From NCBI GenBank assembly GCA_910584865.1, contig CAJUCE010000026.1, positions 8,843-72,842 on the forward strand: 64,000 nt of DNA. Reading direction: 5' to 3'. Positions 26,734-34,797 of the stretch are shown here, one piece after another. The notes under the pieces are model-generated. The model searched no databases. It was given only the letters and a program-made list of their open reading frames with translations, and was not told where the DNA came from. Origin of the DNA: an uncultured Acetatifactor sp. (GTDB lineage: Bacteria; Bacillota; Clostridia; Lachnospirales; Lachnospiraceae). Numbering within the stretch: the stretch's first letter is position 1; each line of letters opens with the position of its first letter. Made by a program: the position numbers and the translations under genes.

Positions 26734-28032
26734 TTATTTCCCGGAAATCACAACCTTATCAAAGGCCATGTAGGGCAGCACGGTATTGCCGTCCGCAACG
26801 GTTTCTTTGGAGATCGCCACCAGATTATTCAGCAGATCTGCCAGATTGCCGTTGATCATGGTCTCACTGACAGCACCCTTGATCCGGCCGTCTTCTACCA
26901 GGAAGCTGTTTTTGGCTACGCCGGAGAAATCACCGTTAGTGCCGGGCTGGCCGCCGGAGAATCTGCCGATGATGAGACCTTTCTTAATATTTTTGATCAT
27001 ATCCTCATAGGGAGTGTCCCCGCCTTCTATCACAACGGAGAATGAGGAATTCTTTGCCGGGGCGAAACCGGATTTGTTGGCCACATACAGGGATAGAAGG
27101 AAGGACTTCAGTACGCCGTCTTTGATCAGATCGTAGTCCTCGGAACGGAAGCCGTCATGGGTATACCTTTCTCCGCATACGATACGGGAATCCTGGGGAC
27201 ATATAGAGATGGTGAGGCGGCTGTCCGCTACCTGCGTGTCCAGTTTGTCCAGCCAGATACTGGTTTTCTCCAGGATGACCCCGTCGGAGGCAAAATTGGA
27301 GATAGCGCTGCTTAGGAATTCTCCCAGGCTGCCGGGAGTGAGCACAATGACTCCCTCAAATTTCCCTTCTACCGGGATGGTGGTCAGCTGGGATTCGGTA
27401 TCGCTTAAATCCTTTTCCAGGGAACCCAGTTCTATAAAAGGACGGTCCAGCGCAGCCGTGGATACGCCGCTGCCGAAGAAGGAGGTAGTCGTCTCCCCTT
27501 CATGAGCAGAGAACATCAAAGAGACGGAATAAGCTCCCTCGTAGGTCTCAAATTCTGTACCATTGGTGTTCCGGTAAACGGTATGAACTTTGTCATGGCG
27601 TACAATCATCTGTTCCATGAGAATTTTGGGATGTCTGTTCCGGATGTCCTCCATCAGTTCTCTGGTACGGCCGAAAAGGAGCTCAATATCCGGTTCATAA
27701 GCGCCCTGCCGAAAGATTTCGCTTTCCTGCACGGGGGCGATGTCAAAGGCTTCATCGGCGACGCCCGATTCCGCGGATTTGATACAATCCCGGACAGCGT
27801 TTTCCACCGCTGCGTCATCGAACTGATTGGTAAATGAAGAGCCTTTTTTCTGGTCTTTATAGGCAGTAATGGAAAGGCTGCGGTCAAACAGGGTGCGGAA
27901 CAGAGAGAACTCTCCTCCATCTACATTAAACTCATGTGTCTCCTTCTCCGTCACGGTGTACTGGGCTTTCTGTGCACCGGCATTTATCAGCAATGCTTTT
28001 GTCTTTTCGGCGATATTATTCATGTCTGTCAT
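26734..28032 (-). CDS. tldE: TldE/PmbA-like subunit of the TldD/TldE protease
   Basis: A 432-residue partner subunit. TldD/TldE complexes are zinc proteases that trim unfolded peptides and mature modified peptides such as microcin B17; the TldE/PmbA half shapes the chamber but lacks the zinc motif. Family features are GVLKSFLLSLYVANKSGFAP, NGDFSGVAKNSFLVEDG and the C-terminal TVLPYMAFDKVVISGK. ATG 28032 starts one base after the tldD stop, with GGAGG overlapping the end of tldD, so the two are a coupled operon. It ends at the bidirectional terminator. Confidence 0.9.
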   Translation of the reverse strand: MTDMNNIAEKTKALLINAGAQKAQYTVTEKETHEFNVDGGEFSLFRTLFDRSLSITAYKDQKKGSSFTNQFDDAAVENAVRDCIKSAESGVADEAFDIAPVQESEIFRQGAYEPDIELLFGRTRELMEDIRNRHPKILMEQMIVRHDKVHTVYRNTNGTEFETYEGAYSVSLMFSAHEGETTTSFFGSGVSTAALDRPFIELGSLEKDLSDTESQLTTIPVEGKFEGVIVLTPGSLGEFLSSAISNFASDGVILEKTSIWLDKLDTQVADSRLTISICPQDSRIVCGERYTHDGFRSEDYDLIKDGVLKSFLLSLYVANKSGFAPAKNSSFSVVIEGGDTPYEDMIKNIKKGLIIGRFSGGQPGTNGDFSGVAKNSFLVEDGRIKGAVSETMINGNLADLLNNLVAISKETVADGNTVLPYMAFDKVVISGK

Positions 28033-28033
28033 G

Positions 28034-29419
28034 TTAACGACCTCCTATCATAACCTTGCAGCGAAGGGCAGGACCGCCCATTCCCACCGGCATAGGCTGC
28101 TTTTTGCCGCAATACCCGGCACTGGTCCATTCCACGGTATCCGATACCATATCCACGGTTTTCAGCATATTGAAGGCCACGCCGGAGATGGTAGTGTCTA
28201 AAAGCGCCCGGCCAAGTTTCCCGTTTTTGATCTCGTAGCCCATATTGACGCCGAACATAAATTCACCGGTAGTATCAGCCTGGCCGTTGGTACTGGTGAT
28301 CAGATAGTAGCCGTCGTCCACGGAAGCAATGATGTCTTCCAGTTTATCTCTGCCCGGAAGAACGGCGGTATTTCTCATGCGGATCAGGGGTTCGTCGGAG
28401 AAGCTCCAGGCACGGGCGTTGCCCTGAGGCTTTGCGCCGAAATGCTGGGCGCTTTCCCGGTTGTGCATATAGCCTGTCAATATCCCATCTTTGATGAGGA
28501 CGGCATCTTGAGCAGGCGTACCCTCGTCGTCCAGATAGACAGGAAGGGGCGTGGGTTTGTCAAAGGCAGTATGGGCAAAATCCACCAGGTTCACCAGTTC
28601 GGAGGCAACACATTTGTTCAATGCCGGGCCTGCAACGGAGCCTCCCAGAACGAGATCGGCCTCCACGGTATGGCCGACTGCTTCATGGGCCAGCATGCCG
28701 GACATGAAACCGCTCAAGACCACAGTCTTGTAGCCGGCCTCGGGATAGACGCCTTCGCGCTTGTGCATGATTCGTTCGTACAGGGCATCTACTTCAGGAT
28801 AGAGCAGGGTCGGATCGGTAAAATTTTTGGTGAAAATACCGGAACCGCCGATGGCTTTGAAGAGCTCAATGGGGGTACCGGACGCGGTCTCTGTGTTCAG
28901 AAACACATAGATATAGCTTCTGGGTGCACAGATATGCCCGTCATAGCCATCTGAGGTACAGATGATTTTTTCCATGGAATCTTCCATGACAATCACGGAA
29001 CGACTGGAAAGTTTCGGATATTTTTCGGTAATATATCCGTCCAGTGCTTTGGCAAATTCCACATAGCGTTTCTGGTCTGTGTCCTGAATGTCCTTGCAAA
29101 AGGGTATGCCTCCGCAGGGGATAACGGGCAGAGGGCCTTTTCCCCTGTCTACATGGCGATCCATGAACAGAGCGTTTTCCGATGCAGCCTTCAGAACGGT
29201 TCCGGCGGCATCATCGGAGCATTCCGCTATGGAAGAGAAACCATAGACTCCGTTTTGGTAGACTCTGGCACTGGTACCGGAGCTTTCCATTCTGGCATTG
29301 CCGGTGAGATTGCCCTGAATCATTGAAATCTGCCTGCTGCGGCTCTTCTGCTGTCTCAGTTCGGTGTGTACACCGTCAGAAAAGAGGGACTTTTTGCTTG
29401 AGATATGATCTTCTAACAT
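28034..29419 (-). CDS. tldD: TldD-like zinc metalloprotease
   Basis: A 461-residue catalytic subunit. The zinc-binding HExxxH motif is HEAVGH at residues 245-250 (in GMLAHEAVGHTVEAD). The substrate-chamber motif GNARAWSFSDEPLIRMRNT and the end AGYCGKKQPMPVGMGGP are typical. The start is ATG 29419, with AGGAGGT six bases before it; the frame continues upstream through a hairpin and is not coding there. It is cotranscribed with tldE. A minus-strand promoter lies at 29465-29492. Confidence 0.92.
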   Translation of the reverse strand: MLEDHISSKKSLFSDGVHTELRQQKSRSRQISMIQGNLTGNARMESSGTSARVYQNGVYGFSSIAECSDDAAGTVLKAASENALFMDRHVDRGKGPLPVIPCGGIPFCKDIQDTDQKRYVEFAKALDGYITEKYPKLSSRSVIVMEDSMEKIICTSDGYDGHICAPRSYIYVFLNTETASGTPIELFKAIGGSGIFTKNFTDPTLLYPEVDALYERIMHKREGVYPEAGYKTVVLSGFMSGMLAHEAVGHTVEADLVLGGSVAGPALNKCVASELVNLVDFAHTAFDKPTPLPVYLDDEGTPAQDAVLIKDGILTGYMHNRESAQHFGAKPQGNARAWSFSDEPLIRMRNTAVLPGRDKLEDIIASVDDGYYLITSTNGQADTTGEFMFGVNMGYEIKNGKLGRALLDTTISGVAFNMLKTVDMVSDTVEWTSAGYCGKKQPMPVGMGGPALRCKVMIGGR

Positions 29420-29464
29420 TTGACTACCTCCTGTAAATAGTGACAAATAATCACCTATGCGCAT

Positions 29465-29492
29465 ATTATAACAGATATTTCTTTTTTGTACA
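29465..29492 (-). promoter_or_regulatory. Promoter of tldD-tldE
   Basis: Read on the minus strand: TGTACA, 16 bases, TATAAT. The ATG of tldD is 45 bases downstream of the -10. Confidence 0.55.
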
Positions 29493-29544
29493 TCATTCCT
29501 GAGAGAATATGGATAATTATTATACTGTGGCAGCAATGAAAACA

Positions 29545-29593
29545 GGAAACGAGAATGTCGCAGAGGGTCATACTCTGCGACATTTTCGTTTCC
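29545..29593. repeat. 21-bp-arm palindrome
   Basis: GGAAACGAGAATGTCGCAGAG (29545-29565, quoted in two overlapping parts as GGAAACGAGAATG and AATGTCGCAGAG) pairs with 29573-29593 with one mismatch around a 7-base loop. There is no T tract on either strand, so it is not a standard terminator. It lies upstream of the tldD promoter. Confidence 0.7.
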
Positions 29594-29837
29594 GAAGTAT
29601 TTTCTGTAATCTATTATACTCAAAAAACTTAGTTTTGCAGCCCTGGTCCGGAGGAAATTTCTCCGTAGATATCTTGTTGTTATTGTTTACGGCTTTGTCG
29701 TTCACAGCAACGTGTTGCACACACTCCGCTGAGACGGGGGCGCAGGGCTGTCTTTGTGTGGGTTTCATTATAAAAGCTTTTCGCATTGGGCATTTCCCGG
29801 TAAACTGTATGTGATTACAAAGGGGAGGGCATAAGGG

Positions 29838-30368
29838 ATGAAAAAGAGAAATTCAGCGGCGCTGCTGTGCGCCGGGGCCCTGCTTCTGGGAAACGGCCTG
29901 GAAAGCAATTTTAAGACCTCGGATATCAACGATGCCATCTATAACCTGCAGCCCGGGGACAGCATTGCCATTACGGTGGCCCTGGAGAACGGGGGAGACA
30001 AATCCACGGACTGGTGGATGACTAACAGGGTGCTGCGGTCCCTGGAGGATATCCAGGAGGCAGCGTCCGGCGGCGGTGGATATGAGATGACATGCGACGG
30101 ACAGCACATAGTCATCATGGGGCTGACGACGGAGAATTCGGTCCGTTTCCTGAACAGCGCTGTGACACTGGGGGAGGACAGCAAATATTATGTGAAGGGC
30201 GTCCGCATGGGCGGCCGTGATAACAGTACCGTGGACCTGGCGTATTTCCGGGTGGAACGGGACGAGGACTACGTAGTGGCATACGGAATCCGGGGAAACC
30301 TGGTACAGTATACCGTGGGACAGAAAACCGGGAGGCGGGACAGTGCAGGCACAAATGCACGGGCCTAA
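29838..30368 (+). CDS. Secreted hypothetical protein, fragmentary relative of clostridial surface proteins
   Basis: A 176-residue protein with a basic N-terminus and hydrophobic stretch (KKRNSAALLCAGALLLGNGL) suggesting export. The segment LQPGDSIAITVALEN, then STDWWMTNRVLRSLEDIQEA, resembles the beta-rich repeated domains of LPXTG-anchored surface proteins from Lachnospiraceae (resemblance from memory). No LPXTG motif, membrane anchor or further domain follows, and the C-terminal third looks unrelated. It may be a shortened paralogue. SD GGGGAGGG is strong. No operon partner. Confidence 0.5.
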   Translation: MKKRNSAALLCAGALLLGNGLESNFKTSDINDAIYNLQPGDSIAITVALENGGDKSTDWWMTNRVLRSLEDIQEAASGGGGYEMTCDGQHIVIMGLTTENSVRFLNSAVTLGEDSKYYVKGVRMGGRDNSTVDLAYFRVERDEDYVVAYGIRGNLVQYTVGQKTGRRDSAGTNARA

Positions 30369-30404
30369 AATAACAGCAACTGCGCGAGCAATATGAATTG
30401 GAAC

Positions 30405-30432
30405 TTGTAATGGATGGAAAATGTGGTAAAAT
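30405..30432 (+). promoter_or_regulatory. Promoter of the patatin gene
   Basis: TTGTAA (30405-30410) and TAAAAT (30427-30432) with a 16-base spacer, about 140 bases before the start codon. Confidence 0.45.
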
Positions 30433-30571
30433 ATTGTCTCAGAAAGGCGCCCGGTCAACTTCTGATTGCAATTGCGCATGATATTATGTTACGATAAAAA
30501 GAGTGACCAGCCGTTTCTGTGAGGGGTGGATAAGATGGGATATATAATTCACAATGGAAGGTGGGATGGCT

Positions 30572-31438
30572 ATGTATCAGGCGGGCCTGATTTTGGAAGG
30601 CGGTGGGATGAAGGGTGTTTACACTGCCGGTGTGATTGATTTTTTCCTGGATAAGGGGATAGAATTTTCTAGTGTATACGGAGTGAGCGCGGGAGCCTGT
30701 AGTATGTGCAGCTATTTGTCTAAACAGAGGAGACGCGCGCTGGATGTGTGTATCGATTATCTGGGCACCAGAGAGTATTGCAGTCTGACGAGTCTGCTGA
30801 CGACAGGAGATCTGTTTAACGTGGAGATGAATTATCATCTGGTTCCGGAGTATCTCAATCCCTTCGATCATGATACTTTTCAGCAATATAAGGGCAAGGC
30901 ATACAGCGTTGCGACGGATATTGTCACCGGAAGACCGGTTTATTTCCGGATACGGGATTTGCATAAAGATATGGATAAGATCCGTGCGTCGGCTTCGCTG
31001 CCCCTGGTATCCAGGAATGTGGCGATTGGCAAAGGGCGTTATTTGGACGGCGGTTTGAGTGATTCGCTTCCGATACAGAAGTCCGTGATGGATGGAAATG
31101 AGATCAATGTGGTAGTCATGACAAAGGAGACCGGTTATGTGAAAAGGCGTACGAAGCGTCTCATGCTCTGGCTGGCCAGTGTGCGTTACCGGCGATATCC
31201 CAAGGTCGTAGAATTGATGGCGCGGCGTTACCGGCATTACAACGAACAAGCGGCATATATTGAGAGGCTGCGTAAAGGTGGGAAAGTTTTTGTAATCCGT
31301 CCGAAGAAGTCGTACGGAGTAGGGCGGGTAGAAAAGGATGTTAAGAAGCTGCGGGCATTGTATCGTCAGGGGTATCGCGATGCGGCGGATTCCTATCGGC
31401 AGCTGACGGCGTTTCTTGAGAAGGCGGACACTCTGTAG
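30572..31438 (+). CDS. Patatin-like phospholipase (YlbK/RssA type)
   Basis: A 288-residue serine hydrolase of the patatin family, acting on acyl lipids. The oxyanion loop LILEGGGMKGVYTAGV, nucleophile elbow GVSAGAC (GxSxG) and Asp of the dyad in YLDGGLSDSLP are all present, so it should be active. No signal peptide is seen; it probably works at the inner face of the membrane. The C-terminal third is basic and helical. Three in-frame ATGs compete (30554, 30566, 30572); the last has AGGTGG at best spacing. Confidence 0.88.
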   Translation: MYQAGLILEGGGMKGVYTAGVIDFFLDKGIEFSSVYGVSAGACSMCSYLSKQRRRALDVCIDYLGTREYCSLTSLLTTGDLFNVEMNYHLVPEYLNPFDHDTFQQYKGKAYSVATDIVTGRPVYFRIRDLHKDMDKIRASASLPLVSRNVAIGKGRYLDGGLSDSLPIQKSVMDGNEINVVVMTKETGYVKRRTKRLMLWLASVRYRRYPKVVELMARRYRHYNEQAAYIERLRKGGKVFVIRPKKSYGVGRVEKDVKKLRALYRQGYRDAADSYRQLTAFLEKADTL

Positions 31439-31617
31439 CAGACTGCGGGGCCATGGCGGAGGGCTGCGGGTTTTCGCAGGCGCTGTAAAGTGTCAGGACT
31501 CTTGAAAGCTGTCACGGATATAGCATATGGGTTCCGCGGCGGTTAGGGGAAGGGAATTCTTGTGCCTGATGAACGGGAAGGCTTCGGCAGCAGTTCACAG
31601 AGGGAGGATATAAATTT

Positions 31618-33645
31618 ATGAGATATCAGATCAGACATGCGCTGGTGCAATACGGCGCGGATACCATATTGGAGGATGTCAATTTTGAGATCCGGGACAA
31701 TGAGAAGATTGCTGTGATCGGGCGGAACGGCTGCGGCAAGACCACATTGCTGAAGCTGATTAACGGCGACATCCGGATGAATAATCTGGACAGCGACGAG
31801 ACTTGCGGCATTACCATGGCCGGGAAGCAGCGCATTGGATTTCTGCATCAGATCAGCTTTCCCGAAGGCGGTATCTCTGTGGAGGAGGAGATTCGGAAGA
31901 CCTTCGCGCCTATTTTTTCCTGTGAAGCCAGGATGAAGGAGATTGAGGAAGCATTGCAGTCAGGCCAGGACAAGACTTTGCTGTATGAATATGACAATCT
32001 TCAGAAACAGATGGAAGCACTTCGGGGCTATACCTGGCGGCAGGATATGGAGATTATGTTTCAGCGCTTTGGATTTGCCCTGAAGGATCTGGAACGTCCT
32101 ATCGGAAGCTTTTCCGGCGGGCAGCAGACCAAGGTGGCATTTATCAAGCTCCTGCTGAGCAGACCGGATATCATGCTGTTGGACGAGCCGACCAACCATC
32201 TGGATCTCCCCACGATTGAGTGGTTGGAGGGATATCTGAAAAATTACGACAAATCCGTAGTTATCGTGTCTCACGATCGGATGTTTCTTGACCGGATTAT
32301 CGATGTGACTTACGAGATCGAGTATCATCGGATTAAGCGTTATCCGGGCAATTATACGGCTTTCCTGGAACAGAAGGAAGCGGCGCTTGCCAAGCAGGAG
32401 AAAGATTACGAGGCTCAGCAAAAGGAGATTCAGCGGCTCACGGAGTGGATTGAAAAGTGGAAGAATACGCCCAGCAAGGTGGCGGCAACCAGATCCAAGC
32501 GTATGGTGATCGAGCATATGGTGAAAATCGAGAAACCCAGGCGTTTTGACACAAGGGCGTTTCATGCGCTTTTTCAGCCCAGGATCGAGAGTTATACAGA
32601 TGTACTGACGGCCAAAAAGCTAAGTATCGGCTATGACCGGGAACTTTCCAAAGTGTCCTTTACACTGCGCAGGGGAGAGCGGCTGGCGGTAATCGGGGAA
32701 AACGGCATTGGAAAATCTACATTGCTGAAGACCCTTACGGGGCTGACAGGGGCGCTGGGCGGAAGCTTTTCATTCGGACCGAATGTGGAATGGGGATATT
32801 TCGATCAGCAGGCCGCCCTGTCTGTGCAGTCAGATCCGGAGCAGACGGTTTTGGAGAATTTTTGGGAGGAGTATCCCCGCCTGGTCAGGGAAGAAGTCCG
32901 CAGTGCATTGGGAAGCTTTCTTTTCTCGCAGGAGGAGGTGGAGAAGAAGATGGGGCAGCTCTCCGGCGGCGAGCGGGTGCGCCTTGCCCTGTGCAAAATG
33001 TTTCAGACCAGACCGAATCTGCTGATCCTGGACGAGCCCACCAACCATATGGATATCGTAGGGAAGGAGACACTGGAGCAGATGCTGGCTGCGTTCTCCG
33101 GAACAGTGCTGTTCGTGTCTCATGACAGGTATTTTATTCGTCAGGTGGCCACGGGAATATTGGAGTTCGAAGGGCAGGAGGTAACGCAGTATCCGTATAA
33201 CTATGAGGATTATCTGTATGAGAAGGAGAAGCGGATGATGTTTTCCTCCGGAAGCGGCGCTGCTGTAAAGGGAGCCGGAACTGCGGTCAGGAGCAGCGTG
33301 ACATCCGGAGCGGCAGGAGAGCGCGGTGCTGCCGAGAATAAAGAAGGTATCAGTGACGGCAATGCGCCTACCTTAACGGATGTTTTTGACAGGAAATCCT
33401 ATTATAGTCCCGGGAAAATAAAATCCCGTCTGACCAGACAGCTGGAGAAATACGAGCGGCTGCTTGCGGAGAGCGAGGCGCATACGGCGCAGCTGAAGCT
33501 GCAAATGATGGATCCGGCGCTGGCTTCGGATTACGAGAAGCTGATGGAATTGCAGGAGCAGCTGGATGCGGAGGAGCATAATCAGGAGTCGCTGCTGGAG
33601 CGGATGGTAGAGACAGAGACCGATCTTCAGGGATTGGAGGGATAG
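31618..33645 (+). CDS. ABC-F family ATPase
   Basis: A 675-residue cytoplasmic protein with two ABC domains and no membrane part. Domain 1 has GRNGCGKTTLL, FSGGQQTKVAF and LLDEPTNHLDL; domain 2 has GENGIGKSTLL, LSGGERVRLAL and LILDEPTNHMDI. The linker between them is the charged helical P-site region (about residues 235-310). ABC-F proteins act on the ribosome, either resolving stalls or protecting against antibiotics; which applies here cannot be read. A Ser/Gly/Ala-rich spacer (about residues 545-585) precedes a C-terminal coiled coil (about 600-675). The last 19 bases overlap the convergent AraC gene. Confidence 0.93.
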   Translation: MRYQIRHALVQYGADTILEDVNFEIRDNEKIAVIGRNGCGKTTLLKLINGDIRMNNLDSDETCGITMAGKQRIGFLHQISFPEGGISVEEEIRKTFAPIFSCEARMKEIEEALQSGQDKTLLYEYDNLQKQMEALRGYTWRQDMEIMFQRFGFALKDLERPIGSFSGGQQTKVAFIKLLLSRPDIMLLDEPTNHLDLPTIEWLEGYLKNYDKSVVIVSHDRMFLDRIIDVTYEIEYHRIKRYPGNYTAFLEQKEAALAKQEKDYEAQQKEIQRLTEWIEKWKNTPSKVAATRSKRMVIEHMVKIEKPRRFDTRAFHALFQPRIESYTDVLTAKKLSIGYDRELSKVSFTLRRGERLAVIGENGIGKSTLLKTLTGLTGALGGSFSFGPNVEWGYFDQQAALSVQSDPEQTVLENFWEEYPRLVREEVRSALGSFLFSQEEVEKKMGQLSGGERVRLALCKMFQTRPNLLILDEPTNHMDIVGKETLEQMLAAFSGTVLFVSHDRYFIRQVATGILEFEGQEVTQYPYNYEDYLYEKEKRMMFSSGSGAAVKGAGTAVRSSVTSGAAGERGAAENKEGISDGNAPTLTDVFDRKSYYSPGKIKSRLTRQLEKYERLLAESEAHTAQLKLQMMDPALASDYEKLMELQEQLDAEEHNQESLLERMVETETDLQGLEG

Positions 33646-34433
33646 GCGCATTTATTTGTATCAAATCCGCGGCGGTACTGGGAGGGCGTCATTCCGCACC
33701 ATTTCTTGAAAAAAGTCGTAAAGTGATGATAGTCTGGAAAGTCTAGGTGGTTGGAGATTTCCTGGACGGTCATGGGGGACTGCCGCAGCAGGTCCATGGA
33801 AATCTCCAGGCGCAGGGACAGGTAATAATGGTACGGGGTGGTCTGGTACGCCCTTTTGAACACATCATTGGCCCAGGAGCGGGAGAGATGGGCGTGGGCG
33901 GCGATCTCGTCTATGTGCAGGGAACGGTGAATATTCTGCTCGATGAAGCATTTCATGGCGAAGGCAGGAGAGGTCTTCTCCTGATGGCTGATCAGGGCCT
34001 CCGAAAATAACTGAATATAGCGATGAAGAAAGAGGGCCAGTTCGCTTCTACAGTGAACAGGGTCTTTTTTCATGATGGTGAAAGCTTCGGTCAGGTAATC
34101 TTTTTCCTTGAAATTTTCCACAAAACAATTGGCGTCCAGATGATGGTCCGACAGCAGGTGCTGCACCAGTATGCCCCGGACATTGAGCCATACCTTGGTC
34201 CAGGGGTCATGGGGATCGGAATAGTAGTGGTGGTAGGTGCAGGGGTGAAGGATGTAGGCCGCCCCTGCGCCCAGAGCCGCTTTCCGGTCATTAAAATACA
34301 CATAGCCCCGCCCGCTGATAATATATTCAAAGACATAGAGGTCTCCATTGGGGCGGAGGATATGGGAATTGGGGTCTGCAAAGGTGATGCCCGATGAAAG
34401 GGGCGAAAACTCCGCAGACTTAAAATGTGGCAT
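33627..34433 (-). CDS. AraC-family transcriptional regulator
   Basis: A 268-residue regulator. The N-terminal half is a cupin-like sensing domain (LYVFEYIISGRGYVYF, then ILHPCTYHHYYSD). The C-terminal half is the double helix-turn-helix: IDEIAAHAHLSRSWANDVFK and VQEISNHLDFPDYHHFTTFF, ending WCGMTPSQYRR. This layout is typical of regulators of carbohydrate genes that bind a sugar. No obvious target operon is adjacent, so the ligand is unknown. It overlaps the end of the ABC-F gene tail to tail. Confidence 0.92.
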   Translation of the reverse strand: MPHFKSAEFSPLSSGITFADPNSHILRPNGDLYVFEYIISGRGYVYFNDRKAALGAGAAYILHPCTYHHYYSDPHDPWTKVWLNVRGILVQHLLSDHHLDANCFVENFKEKDYLTEAFTIMKKDPVHCRSELALFLHRYIQLFSEALISHQEKTSPAFAMKCFIEQNIHRSLHIDEIAAHAHLSRSWANDVFKRAYQTTPYHYYLSLRLEISMDLLRQSPMTVQEISNHLDFPDYHHFTTFFKKWCGMTPSQYRRGFDTNKCAYPSNP

Positions 34434-34797
34434 CTGGCGGGGCTGTAGTATTGAGGATTTCGGAGACAGGATATGGCATTTCCATGGAATTATTTTTCGA
34501 TATCCAGTGCTCAGGTTTCTTGATACTGCAGCTTATTTATTGTATACTGGACAGAACGGCGGACTTCGGGAGATTGCCACTGACTGGATACGAGTGATGG
34601 AGTCTGCCAGCATTAGGGACGGACGGATGGATGAGGGATGGCTTTAGGTTTTGCAATCGGGATTTATACCGGAAGAAACCTGAAATTGTGGTTGAGTTAC
34701 GTAGGTTTTCCGGCTATAATAGGTAGAAAAAGAGAAATACAGATACAACTGTCAACGATAAGAGTACATCCGTTTTGAAAGGGAAAGGGTAGCAGAG
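34434..34797. other. Intergenic region between divergent genes
   Basis: No gene is supported in these 364 bases. It should contain the AraC-regulator promoter on the minus strand, and it holds the consensus-like plus-strand promoter at 34692-34720. Confidence 0.4.
34692..34720 (+). promoter_or_regulatory. Sigma-A promoter for the AAA/nuclease gene
   Basis: TTGAGT (34692-34697) and TATAAT (34715-34720) separated by 17 bases, 77 bases before ATG 34798. Confidence 0.65.

Larger units (their letters stand above)
29420..29837. other. Intergenic region with tldD promoter and palindrome
   Basis: This 418-base gap holds a minus-strand promoter (ATTATA at 29465-29470 and TGTACA at 29487-29492 on the plus strand, i.e. 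TGTACA-16-TATAAT), a long palindrome at 29545-29593, and the leader of the next plus-strand gene. I see no coding sequence. Confidence 0.5.
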
